Notes under the pieces: model-generated
Databases searched by the model: none
What the model saw: the letters and a program-made list of their open reading frames with translations, nothing else
What the model was told of the DNA's origin: nothing
Position numbers and translations under genes: made by a program
Source of the DNA: Primula veris
Taxonomy: Eukaryota; Streptophyta; Magnoliopsida; Ericales; Primulaceae
Reading direction: 5' to 3'
Assembly: GCA_963682055.1 (NCBI GenBank)
Contig: OY821743.1
Span: 30,800,702 to 30,864,701, forward strand
Length of the DNA stretch: 64,000 nt
Shown: piece after piece, positions 25,101-37,400 of the stretch
Layout: each line of letters opens with the position of its first letter
Numbering within the stretch: position 1 is the first letter of the stretch

Positions 25101-28100
25101 AAAGGGCAATAAAATTGACAGAAGGATAAGAAAATCAGTCCATGTGCACTTCATAAATTCTTTTGTAGTTCTAATTCTTGCAGTTAGAAAAATACAACTT
25201 TCACATGAAATAAAATTAATTTTAGAAAATGCAATAACCATTCATTTTCCAACAATAACTTAATGTTATTGGCAATAAGGCATCCGCAAAGTGATTAAGG
25301 CCGAAATCTTAAAACTAAGAACAATAAAAAGATGTGTTTAAGAGGAAATTTACAAGACATTACAGGTTAACAAAATTTAACTAACTAGCATACATATTTG
25401 TTTCAAACGTTAAAGTGGTTACTATAAAAACCAAGCGTATGGCTTGAAAAAACCACATCAGCATTGACGCAAATAAACTTTTCTAAGAAAAAAACTATTT
25501 ACAGTTAATGTACAGGAAGCTGGCAAGTTCACTATGAAATGAAATAAAACGGAACGGAATAACCCTTTTAAGTGGGTAGAATATACCCACATGAGAGATT
25601 TGTGAAGCGTATAATTTTATCTGACAATGTAAAATTTCGCTAACCCATAACACTTGCCGAAGCTTATGAGTTGAATGTGTTCAAACCGGCATGATAAGTA
25701 ATTAAACCCCAGACAAAATAGGTAACCACTGAATTTCGAAACCAAAAGTTTTGCTTAAACCTTTATACACTCCCATATATTATTTTCACCCTTTTAAGTT
25801 TTTATCCGTGTTCTATAATTTCCCTATACCACTCGTTCCAACCATTTTAAGGTCTTTATCATTGTATGTATTTCCAGATTAGACGAAAAGACTTTATTTA
25901 TGTTTATTTTGAATGAAGCCTAATTGGATAGGCTTGAATATCAGAAAGCATTTAACGAGAACTTAACAAGTAAATCTACACTAGTGTGCTGTTTCAACCA
26001 ATTAAAATACAGAACAGTGGAACACATACAGTACAGCTATATGACCTCGAATCATAAATAATACAGATAAATGCTAAGAACTAATGAAAATCAAATTACA
26101 CGACAAAAATGATATAAAGTGTTCATTTTAAGTGTTACTATTAACTAAATCCAGATAAAAGTAGAAACTAGTATTGACATAACGCTCATCGTAGTAATTA
26201 TCAACTAAAATTCAAATAAAAAAGAGAACAAAAGCAGTAATCATCAAACATTTGATGCAGTAGCATTTGCCAATCGACGCAGTTAAATAATTGTATAGAT
26301 GCATAATAACACATAGTGACCTAGAATCGGATTCTCATTTAATCTTAAACAATACATACAGGTCTTAAAAATTTACAAAAGGTATAGAAAGAAAAAAACA
26401 ATATTTATATTAGTAGCTGACTTCAAAATCCAGACAAAAGACAGACAAATTCGACACAATGTGTTCATTTTATCAATTACTAACCAAAAAAAAACAGAAA
26501 ACGAGCATATATAAAATACGTAATACACCCATTTTAGTGATTACTACTAACTTCAGATAAAAGGTAGAAGCTATAATTTACAAATATTAATCTCATTGTA
26601 GTAATTATGAGCAAAACTCAATTAAAAATCTGCATATTCATGTATACAGATTGCGCGAATAAATTTAACACAATATGCTCATTAAAGTAATTATTAACTA
26701 AAACATCAGATAAAGGGAAATGACAAAATATGTTCATTCTAATATCAACTATTAGTTGAACCTAGATAAACAAAAGAAAAGTTTTATCATCATTCATCTG
26801 ATACAGTAATAATTGAACAGGCTAATTCTAATATGCTCATTATAGTAACTAGAGTATTAACTAAATTTGAATAATAGTAGAACTAAATCAATCATCATTC
26901 ATCTAATAAAGTAGCACTGGCCAATTAACTTAATTATAGACCTATTAAATATATGCATAATAATAATCTACAGACTACAGATGTTGATATACATATGTAA
27001 TTAAAAGTAAGAAAATCATAAAAACAACACAGAAGTGACATAATATGACCATTATAATAGTAATTACTTAACTAAAACAGCAGATAAAATAACACAATAT
27101 GCTCATTTGAACATCCATTATCAATTAAACATTGATTAAAATAAAATAAAAATTATCATCATTTATTCGATACAGCAATAATTAAAGAGGCTAACCGTAG
27201 TATAATAAGTAATCATTATTAAATTCAGACAAAAAAGGAAATCAAAACACTCATCATCTAATTCAGTAGCATTGACTAATTAATTTAATTGTAGAACAAT
27301 TACATATATGCATAATAACAATCTACAGATATAGATATACATATGTAATTTAAACTAAGAAAATCATAAAAAGAACAACACAGAAATGACATAAAATGCC
27401 CATTATAATAGTAATAACCTAACTAAAATTTCAGATAAAATAACATAATTGCTCGTTTTAACACCTGTTATCAATCAAACCTAGATTTACAAAAAAAAAA
27501 TTAAGAAACTCTAATCATTATTTATCCGATACAATAATAATTAATGAGGCTAATCGTAGTATAATAAGTAATAATTAACTAAGTTCAGATAAAAAAGGAA
27601 ATCAAAACACTAATCATCATATTTATCCAATACAGTAACAATTAAAGAAGCTAATCGTAATATAATATGCTCAATTTTAACATCTACTATCAATCAACCC
27701 CAGATTAAAAAAAATATCATCAATTTTATCTGAAACAGTAACAATTAAAGAGGCTAATCGTAATATTAGTATAGTGATCAGTATGATTACTTAATTAACT
27801 AAATTCAGATAAAAATGAAAATAAAACACTCATCATTCATCTAATACAGTAGCATTGGCCAATTAACTTAATCGTAAACCTATTAAATATATGCTTATAA
27901 ACAAAACATTAAATAAGAGCGCATAATATTAAAATAAATAATCGATTTAAAAAAAATGTAATCATTTATCCGATACAGTAATAATTAAATAGGCTAATCG
28001 TAGTATATTAAGTAATAATTATTAAACTCGGATAAAAATGAAAATAAAACTCTCATCATCTGATACAGTAGCATTGCCCAATTAACTTAATCGTAAACCT

Positions 28101-28375
28101 ATTAAATATATGCTTATATAAAAACATCAGATAATAGAGCATAATATGCTCATTTTTAGCATCTGCTATCAATAGAACCTAGATTTAATAATTAAATAGG
28201 CTCATCATAGTATAGTAAGTAAATAATTAACTAAACTCATTTTTATTTATTTTTATTTTTTTTAAAAAGACAGAAGGCAAGTGAGCAACAAGCTGCGCCG
28301 CTAAATGAATACCAAAACCAATTCTCTTAAACACTACATCATCTGATACAGTAGCATTGGCCAGTTAACTTAATT

Positions 28376-28416
<41 letters not shown>

Positions 28417-28513
28417 CGATAGATACAGATATATGTATGTACCTAGAGAGAGAAAGTCGGTGCCTGGGTTCAATAGGTTTGGAGTTAGAGCCCCCAACAA
28501 CGCTTGCTCTCAT
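22115..28513 (-). CDS. GUX: Xylan glucuronyltransferase (GUX type, GT8)
   Basis: Golgi enzyme that adds glucuronic acid from UDP-GlcA to xylan (PGSIP/GUX branch of GT8). Minus-strand coding exons are 28513-28443, 25069-24866, 24439-23802 and 23148-22115; the phases close to 648 aa (family about 600-660). Exon 1 is only 71 nt and encodes MRASVVGGSNSKPIEPRHRLSLS. It ends at AG|GTACAT and joins exon 2 (SEESSKRRSLRSRVFKSEKPF) across a 3.4 kb intron. One membrane segment lies at about 58-75 (ILKFVLVIVVLGTFFTLL). The GT8 domain follows REAYATILHSAHVYVCGAIA, with IRNPKAEKDAYNEWNYSKFR, the metal-binding DAD at 409-411 (FIDADLLILRN), GTLFNSGVMV, NGGDQGYLNE, and HYLGLKPWLC before a Cys-rich tail. Which GUX paralogue it is cannot be told. 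Starting at exon 2 is unlikely: no ATG precedes the conserved SKRR stretch there, and an intron acceptor does. Confidence 0.94.
25070..28442. repeat. Degenerate repeat field in GUX intron 1
   Basis: Blocks such as GATACAGTAGCATTGGCCAA, TTAATCGTAAACCTATTAAA, ATATGCTCATT and ACACAGAAATGACATAA recur between about 26060 and 28380. The clearest large step is about 360 bp (26889 block against 27249 block). Later copies are shorter and lie near 27826, 28053 and 28336. A long (AT)n run follows at about 28380-28411. Confidence 0.8.
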
Positions 28514-28540
28514 TATTATTATTTATTATTATTATTATTC

Positions 28541-28542
28541 AC

Positions 28543-28578
<36 letters not shown>

Positions 28579-28580
28579 GT
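28541..28580. repeat. (CT)n(AT)n microsatellite in the GUX 5' region
   Basis: Read on the gene's strand this is a (TA)n then (GA)n run, about 30-65 bases upstream of the GUX ATG and followed by an AAT-rich stretch. GA-rich tracts are common in plant 5'UTRs. Confidence 0.85.
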
Positions 28581-31223
28581 ATATTGCTGGAGAAGGAAAT
28601 CTGTGATCTGAAGAAACGAACGAAACTAAATTTATTTATATAGTTGATCACTGGAAGCAACTGAGCTACAGTTTTATTATGAGTGTTTAAATAATGAAAT
28701 AATGATAGAAAATTATTTATTTATGAGTGATAGGGTTACGGTTTTTTAGTGTAGAATTTTGGAATGAGAAAAAGAAAGGACTTGCTGGTGGAAAAATACG
28801 TGATTTTCGGTCTGGCAATGTGCTGTGTTATCGGAAGGGGAGTTTCGAGTGGGTAATAAAATAATACTGAGAATTTAGAAATAGTGAAGGCCGAGTTTTG
28901 CTCGGATTCTTTCAGTCCGGTTTCGGTATTTCGATTTTTTATTTTTTTTCTTCGGGGTTTTTTTTCGGTTTTTCGGTTTTTTTCGATGCGGTTTTATTGT
29001 AAACCGAAACCGACCCGAAAAAGTTTCGGTTTCGATCTTTTTCAGTTCGGTTCTATTTTTTTGGTTTTCGTCCGGACCTAGAAATAATAATATACAAAGT
29101 CAACTATAATCAGATACCAGTACTATTTTATATTTGACTATCAAAAAAAATAAAATATTTTATATTTATACATTAATTTAGATAATATCATACTATTAGT
29201 ATAAGAAAACTCAATAAACTTTGAGCCTGTCAAATTTTACCTATTTTTTCAAAAAATGTTCATATTCAACTTTATTAATTACTCAAATAGGTTAATGCAA
29301 TTTAAATAAATAAGTAAATAAATAATTATTTTTTCCACACATATCAATTCATCACCCAAAAAAAAATTACTATAACAATAAAACATTATCTTTTTACGAT
29401 ATTCATTCCACTATTTTTGCAAAATTTTTGAAAATGTTAAATTTATTTGTGTCGAATCATATTTATGTCATTACGTGTCACACACGCAACGCATGAGTTA
29501 CGATTACTAGTATAATATCATTATAACTGATATATTGATATTGTGTTATAGAAAACTCAACAAAATACGTGATAATATCGGTTAATCAAAATAGATATGC
29601 TCAACTTTAGTATACTCCACGAAAAACAGGACGGAGCCAAGATTTTTATTGAACGGGGGTACAATTAGTACATAAGCCGATAACATTTTATTTGATAAAA
29701 AGCGAGTGTAATGACTTAACTTACGAGTCTTTCATTTTATACTACTGACACTTTTTTGTATTCTTATAGAAAAATGAAGCAGACTACAGTCATAACCATC
29801 TGAACTGCAAATATTTATACGAAATATATACAATATATACTACTTAAACTCTATTCGGGGGGACTCCCACCGGTCTTTACTTAGTTCTGTCACTGGCTAA
29901 AACGAATAAGAAAACCGTCGTTCATTACTTGTAAGATAGTGAAATCAAGTTGATATCTAAAATGCATGAGCTAGAGTTTCGGACGCTGTCACCCCACTAA
30001 CCTATGCCAACTCAATTATCAACATGTTAAAAAACCTACTACACAGGTATCAAAACCTCCAAATAAAAACCAATTTATGGATATGGTACAGTACCATTGG
30101 TATATTTTGATCATACAAGCATATGTAATGTGAAATCTCATGATGTATTATCGTACCGCACCTTTGATGTAGCGTAACATCAATATACCGCAAGTTCGAT
30201 ATGGAAAAACTATGAGACACTCCATTATCATAACTGAATAATTACATGACAAATTATGAAAAAAATGCATTTGCATAATATTAAAATATAATACATCTAA
30301 AAGTATTAAAAGCGTAATCATAAATGTCAAATTCTAAGAATGTTAACAAACTTTTGGTAAGCATCACAGACATACCTAGCTCTAATCATTCTTCTTGAAG
30401 TCAATAGCATGAAGTATAGCAGGGCGGCCCCGTATTTATTGTTGCGGAGAGTTATAATTTCTTTTTTTCTCATGATAGAGCCATGATAGAGGGGGAAGTA
30501 AAAAAAGAAGTTAAATAAAAATGTTAGAAAACGGCTTTGAAGCTTAAAGGAATGTAAAATCTATCAAAGTAGTTAAGTAAGCGTAATCACTGGGTTACAC
30601 ATTTCATTTTGTATAGATTTACTTTTAAATATCTATAATAATTTAAAATAAAACTGTATTCGGTCATTGTGGAGTTGCCTCCAAAAAAAATCGATTTTGT
30701 GTTACCTAATGCCTAAGTCTTATTTGACTTGGGCTTGGACAGGCACTGGGCATAGTCTCATTTCAATACTCACTCCGAAAAGATAATCTCATTTTATTTC
30801 TTATCTATCATTACATAATAATATTGATTTAGTAAGAGTAAAAAACTGTCATAATTTTAAAAACATGACACAAAACTGTAACAAATCTGTCATTATTTCA
30901 AAAAACCGTCACAATTTCTATCAATATTTTAATATTTTTTTTGTAATGTATATTTAGTTCATGGTCTCGTGTGTGTGTATATATATATATATATATTCAG
31001 GAGGTATTAGTTACGGTTTAATTTCCGTCTATACCCATATTAAATAAACATTTGGGGAACAACATATTCGATGATAAACCTTCCGCTATGCACATGGTCT
31101 ATGCAGAGGTCGTACTCAAAACCATAAACTTTGGAGTTCCCATCACATAACATCAATTTTACCATTTCATCCCCCACATTACTAACAATTAATATTAAAC
31201 ATTCATACTACTATCATTGAAGG

Positions 31224-31232
31224 CTATATAAT
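31224..31232 (+). promoter_or_regulatory. Possible TATA box of VPS45
   Basis: CTATATAAT lies about 250 bases before the VPS45 ATG, with a C/T-rich leader-like stretch (31336-31400) between. Plausible, but not unique in such AT-rich DNA. Confidence 0.3.
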
Positions 31233-31479
31233 ATGAAAATTTATAATCTTAGTGTTTTTATTTAATAGAGTGTAAAATTATAAATAAATAAAAAACGGAA
31301 CGTCTGCCTGAGTCACATTAAATCATTAATTCGTGTCTCTCGATTTCCCTCCCACTCCAATCGAAACACCTCAGATCTGATACAAACTCTCATCACTTAA
31401 TTTAAAACTCACCTTAAAAATTACCAAAAATCAAATCCTAGATCAAACGGGTGATAATAAATAAATAAATAAATAAAAG

Positions 31480-34400
31480 ATGGTGGTGGTAACGGCGGCA
31501 CGTGATTATATAAACCGAATGTTACAAGATATTTCCGGCATGAAAGTCCTCATTCTCGACTTCCAAACGGTGCATTTTTTTTTAATCTCTCTTTCTCTCT
31601 CTCCATTTTTCTATTATCCTTATTTTATTTTACCACTTCTTTTTTGGGTAATTTTATGTTTTATCGATCTGTTGTTGATTATGTTCGATTTCTATTTTTG
31701 AAGAATTATTGTGTTGCTGATTCTACTTGGAAGTTTTTATTTGTGATTGGGTGAAGATAAAAATGCCGTTTTTGGAAGATTTTACTAAGAATAATAGAGT
31801 TTTTATTCTTATTTTATTTTTATAACCTTCTATTTTTCTGTTTTGTTTTGTTTTAGCACTTCCTTTTGGAGGATACGTAACAAGTTTTTAATTTTATGTT
31901 TTTTAGATCTGTTGTTGATTCTTTTGGAATTCTATTATGGATAATTAGTGTGCTGCTGTTTTTTATTTTTATTTTTGTTATTAGGTGAAGATACAAGTTT
32001 TTTTGGAAGATTTTACTAAGAACAATAGAGTTATAGACACTTCCAGATGTTTTATTAATATGTTATAGCATTAGTTATTTACGTTTTATAAATCCGTTGT
32101 TATTTGTTTATTTTGGCAAATTCTATTTTGAAGATTTAGTGTTAATTAGAAGCGGTTACTTACGGGAGCTGTTTTTATATGTATTTGGTAGATTTTTGTA
32201 TTTAGATGAAGTTAAAAATGTTGTATTTGGAAGATTTTAAGTCAGAATAGTAGAGTTAGAGACACTTCCAAATGTGTTTTTATTTTATTTTTTGGCAGTT
32301 CTTTATATGAAGAGCGTTAGTTATTTGTGTTTTACAAATTCTTTGTTGATATTTTTTTTTGGGGATTCTATTTTGAGGATCTAGTGTTAATTATGAGCGG
32401 TTGTGGAAGCTGTTTTTTTTTTTTTTTTTGTTTTGTATTTGACAGATTTTTGTAATTAGATGAAGATAAAAATGTTGATTTTGGAAGATTTTAAGTAAGA
32501 GTAATTGAATTATAGACACTTCTGGATGGAATTTTTATTTTTAGTTTTCCGCAGTTATGAGGAGCATTAGTTATTTATGTTTACAAATAGAGTGTTTATT
32601 TTGTAATTAAGTAGGAACAGTGTAGGAAGGTGCTGTTTTAATTTGGATTTTTTGGTTATTTATTAGGATAATTGATCAGGAAAAAAAAAGCTCGGTTGAT
32701 TCTATTTTACTAATCTATTCTCGATTTTTATGGCATTCTACTCTGAAAATTATTTTAATTAGGAGCAGTTTTGGAATGTGCTGTTTTTATGTGGAAATAT
32801 TTGTTGTTAGGTGAAGATAAATGTACAATTCTAGTTTATTACTCAAGTCCATGGTGACAAACAGAAATTTCTCAGTTTTGGGGAAATGAGAATTAGGAAA
32901 GGACGAGTTTCGGGACCAGGATTCGCTCGAGAAAGAGGCTGCAATTTATGTGTGGTTATTTTTATTTGATATGGAATGCTATTTAATTGTACGAACTTGA
33001 TCAGGTGAAAAATTGAGTTTATATAGATTAGAGGGTTATGAGAATTGACCAGTCTCAGAATTAGGTTTATTGGGGGGAATCATGTAGGAGGTTTTTTTGT
33101 TATTAGACGAGGATACAATGCTATAATTGAAGAATAGTACCAAAATATGTTATTCAATTTTTATTCTTATTATGTCGGTAAGGTATACAAGAATTTGGAT
33201 CTGAATTTGGAGTTGCTTAGTGGAGGAGCCTATACTAAGATTTTAGTTAGTCTTTCTTTTGATTAGTAGGGGTGGGGATAGAATGCTGTAATCGGGACAC
33301 TTTTTTTGATCAGGTGATAAAATGAGGTTTATATAGATTCGAGGGATATGTGTGATTTAGGAACAGTGTCGGGAATTAGGTTAGAATGCATGTGTTTTTT
33401 CGGTATTAGATGAGGACAGAATGCCACAAATGAAGATTTTGACTAAAATTTGTGGTTCAAATATATTTATTTTACGTGGTTGAATGGACTATGAGAATTT
33501 AGACCTGAATTAGGAGTTGCTCAGTGGAGGAGCTTAAATATAAATACAAGAAGTATTTTTGTCTTTAGGTGAGGATAAGTTGCTAGAACTGAAATTTTAG
33601 TTAAAATAGATGGTTCACTTTTTCTTTATCTTTGTAACTTCAGTTGAAGGGACTGAGAATTTGGATCTGAATTAGGAGTGGCTTGGTGGAGGAGCTTAAA
33701 TATATGCAAGAATAGAATTCTTTCATTGAATATTTAGACTAGAATTTGTGGTTCGTATTTTGTTTCATGTCGCTAAGATCTATGAGAATCTGAACCTGAA
33801 TTTGGGATTGCTTGGTGGAGGAGCTTAAGGAAGTTTTTAGTTGTAGGGGCAAGATATGAATGGAAATGTATGGATCAAAAGTTACAAACTTTTGGTGTTT
33901 GTAGACTGATTAGCTTAAGGTGCAAACAAAATTTAACTTTTCATTACTAGGAAATACAAGGGGTACTCAGACCATGTATCCATTTCACCCAAATAAGTGA
34001 CTATCCACCACAAAATAACTTCCTACCGTATTTTAACCATTTTACATTACTTACATACTTTGTCAACTTTCATGCGAACACATTTAATAGAAACACTTAT
34101 AAGAAAAAGGAGACAAAGTAGCAGTCAAAGTTGCTTTGATCATTACACATATCTTCATAGTTAACATAATCAGTAATCACAGCCTTACTGTAACATACTT
34201 ACTTCGACGTGGTTTTCAGCTACTGTAATGAAAGCTAATGTATTAGCCTATTAGGGTATGAAGCAAAAGATTATTACTAGAATGCATGTTGAAAACTATC
34301 TATTTGTGTCATTATGGGTTGATGAAGAGTAGGACCACTGTCGAAATATAACAACTCCTAAATAGGGGATGAGATTATGTAGCAGGGGAAACTATAATTG

Positions 34401-37400
34401 GATGATTCTGAGTAAAAAACTTGGTAATTTTTCTTAAGTGAATGTGGTGGCTATGAGATTTAGAATCAATGTTAGTACCAGTAGTTGCTGGGTGCAGCTT
34501 GGTAGTTATTTTATCTAGGGTGTGGGGAAGTTGTAGGCGGAAGATTTTGCTTAAAATTGAAAGTGAGAAAAATGTGTCCATAAGGACCTATGAGACTATG
34601 TATACTATAAGTCTATAACCACCTAGTGTCCTTCTGATTAGGGCTGCAGTTTTTGCTAAGAATACTGATTTGTTTGACTTTTTAAGTATTTTGGACATCG
34701 TGCATTAGCAGATAATTTACATAGATGAAAGAACTACTCATAATCTTTGTTCTGCAGATTTTGTACCTCACACACTACACAAGTTATTTAAACAGATGGC
34801 AACAGTATTAAACTATCAGTAGAGTGATCAGACTGTTAAAGACAAAAAAGTGCAGGAGAGAGAAATTTATAGTGTTGAAAGTATGCAGAAGTTACCAATG
34901 GTATGTGATGTCTTAGGAGAATTGATAAATAGGCTTTTCTCGATTGCATCGTCTAGACTTAGGTCCTTTGCCTGGTGTGCTGGCATAAAAATAGGGAAGT
35001 TTTATTGTTGTTTGCTTCAGTTTTCTTGTTTTTTGATTTTCTTTCCTGTTGTTAAAGTCTATAATCGGTTAGCCAGCTTGGAAACTGAACATTTTGGGGT
35101 TTGGCTTGAAAAAGCTAAAAGTTTTAAGTTGAACGAGACCATCTTTTTTTATCATCATCATTTAAGCTTTTAGCCCTTAAGCTCAATGAACTAATTTTTT
35201 TTTTCAGTGTCTAACAAGTTAGATCCGTTGTTCTAAAGCTGAGCTTAACAAGCTGTACATGTAGGTTTACGTTATCTTATAGGCATGTTTCAGGTTCCTT
35301 TTACATCTAAAGTACATTGAAGTGGAGGAAGTTAAGTCTGGGTGATTAGTGAAGATTTGTTTGGACATGTAATAAATGTGAACTGAATGACTAGCCACAT
35401 AGTATAGCTATGACTTCAACTTTGTGTCTTGGCATAAGATGATATTCTGATGATTTCCTTGCTTGCATCGTTCTATTCACGTGTATGGACAATGTTGTCC
35501 TTGCTTATTACCTTATTGTAACGTGGGATAAATTATTTCAGTGTTCAATAATTTCGTCGCAAACCCAAATTTTACTTTTGTTTAGGCATTTTTAACTACA
35601 AACCTTTTTCCTATGTAAAGATTAACAGAGTCGTAATCATATAGGAAAAGGAGATGGTCAAACAAAGTTGGACCTGTCAGTTCTGTTTCCATTTAAACTT
35701 CAATTCTATATCACAAACTGCATAATTGATGATTCGTATCAGTTATGAGAAACTTTAAATTGTTCGCAAGAGAATTGTACTTCTTTCTTACAAAGTGTTT
35801 GTCCTTCTTTCTTTTTAGGATGTTTCATAGATTTTGTCCAGTTAAAAATCAACTAATAATTTCTCAAATGTCCTTTTCTTTTTTTATTTGAAATTAAAAT
35901 TAACAAAGGATGTAGTTGGTATTTTAACCCTTAGACAAAACAACAATTGCATGTTGATAAAAATTTACATTTCCGTAGAGGGACAAATAATTAGTAACAT
36001 ATTTAAATTATGGACTATAGAGATTTTCTAACATGGAAAGCTCTTGATGCTAATTGCTTACTTCTTTCGTTCCCAATTAATTGTCCACTACGAAACTACG
36101 TGCAATTTCGACCGGCCAATAACTTGTATCAAAATTGTCGGAATGAAAATTTTCAAAAGTTTATCATATAGTTCAAACATTAAATTATATGATTTAGTTT
36201 TGAAAATTTTCACTTCGACAATTTTGATACATGTTATTAGCCGGTCAAAATTGCACGTAATTTCGTAGAGGACAATTAATTGGGAACGGAGGGAGTAGAT
36301 TGGGTTACATATAAGAGCGGCTTATATTCTTGCATGATTGTGCAGGTTAGTATTGTTAGTGTTGCTTATTCGCAGTCAGAGCTGCTTCAAAAAGAAGTAT
36401 TTTTGGTTGAACTTGTGGATACCATTTCTAAGTCCACGGAACCTATGTCACACCTAAAAGCAATATATTTTCTTCGACCAATATCTGAGAATATTCAACA
36501 TATGCGACGCCAGCTGGCAAGTCCGAGATTTGGGGAATACCACCTCTGTAAGTATATTTATGAAAACAGGAGCTGATATACATGTAATGTTGTTATTTTT
36601 AATAATCCTTTATACATCTTATTTTTCCAGTTTTCTCCAACCTGTTGAAGGATACCCAACTTCACATTTTGGCAGATTCTGATGAACATGAAGTTGTCCA
36701 GCAAGTTCAGGTAACTACATTTATTTCAAAGGAAATAATAAGTAAAAGCTATTAAACTACGTTTATGAAGATGTATGCAAACTTGTGTCATTGTTTTGTG
36801 GAGTTTATACCCAATTAATATCCTGACAGAAAGTAACGATTAATACCATGCACTATTTCTGTTCCCAATTTAGGACCTGACCGTTAACACATTCACCAAT
36901 TTAGGACAATCCGTCCAAACTGATGACTTAATTCCAACTATAATGTCACTTTATGTCTTTTCCCTCTAGAAGAATTTATTTTTATGAACATGCCATTTTC
37001 CCGTTTATGTAATACATATTTTTTTTTTCAAAATATAAGAATATAATTTATAATAGGATACAAGAATACATAGAAGTTGTATAAATATGAATATGCATAT
37101 ATTTATTTTACCAAAAAAAATATTTTGCAGTTTATTCAGTTAACAAGATTTTATAAAGTATGTAAGACTAACAACACATGTATATTTATGTACATGTATG
37201 CATATTAAAACACTAGAAGGACATGAAAAAATCTCACTTTATCATCACCTCTGCCAACACGATTCAATCTGATACACATCACACATCCATCATCTTTATT
37301 CCATTTACCACGATTATAATCCCACTCACCCCTACCAAATTATCCCTTTGTTTCTCGTAGTCAATATGTATTTGCCGATAGATACACAACCGTACCTCTT

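Larger units (their letters stand above)
28514..31479. other. Divergent intergenic region GUX / VPS45
   Basis: The shared upstream region of two divergent genes. It holds a TTTCGG-rich low-complexity stretch (28900-29080); a probable degraded transposon (about 29630-29900, from GACGGAGCCAAGATTTT to GTTCTGTCACTGGC, not confirmed); and a TA run near 30979. The VPS45 5'UTR probably lies in the last 200-250 bases. Confidence 0.55.

Noticed and set aside
28437..28643. 68-codon plus-strand frame
   Set aside because: Antisense to GUX exon 1 and the adjoining microsatellite.
29630..29900. Possible transposon with GACGGAGCCAAG...GTTCTGTCACTGGC ends
   Set aside because: The ends do not pair well enough and no target duplication is seen; mentioned only within the intergenic entry.
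36044..36576. Plus-strand frames of 74 and 98 codons near VPS45 exon 2
   Set aside because: The first is the Stowaway-like MITE; the second is exon 2 plus flanking intron and is included in the VPS45 model.
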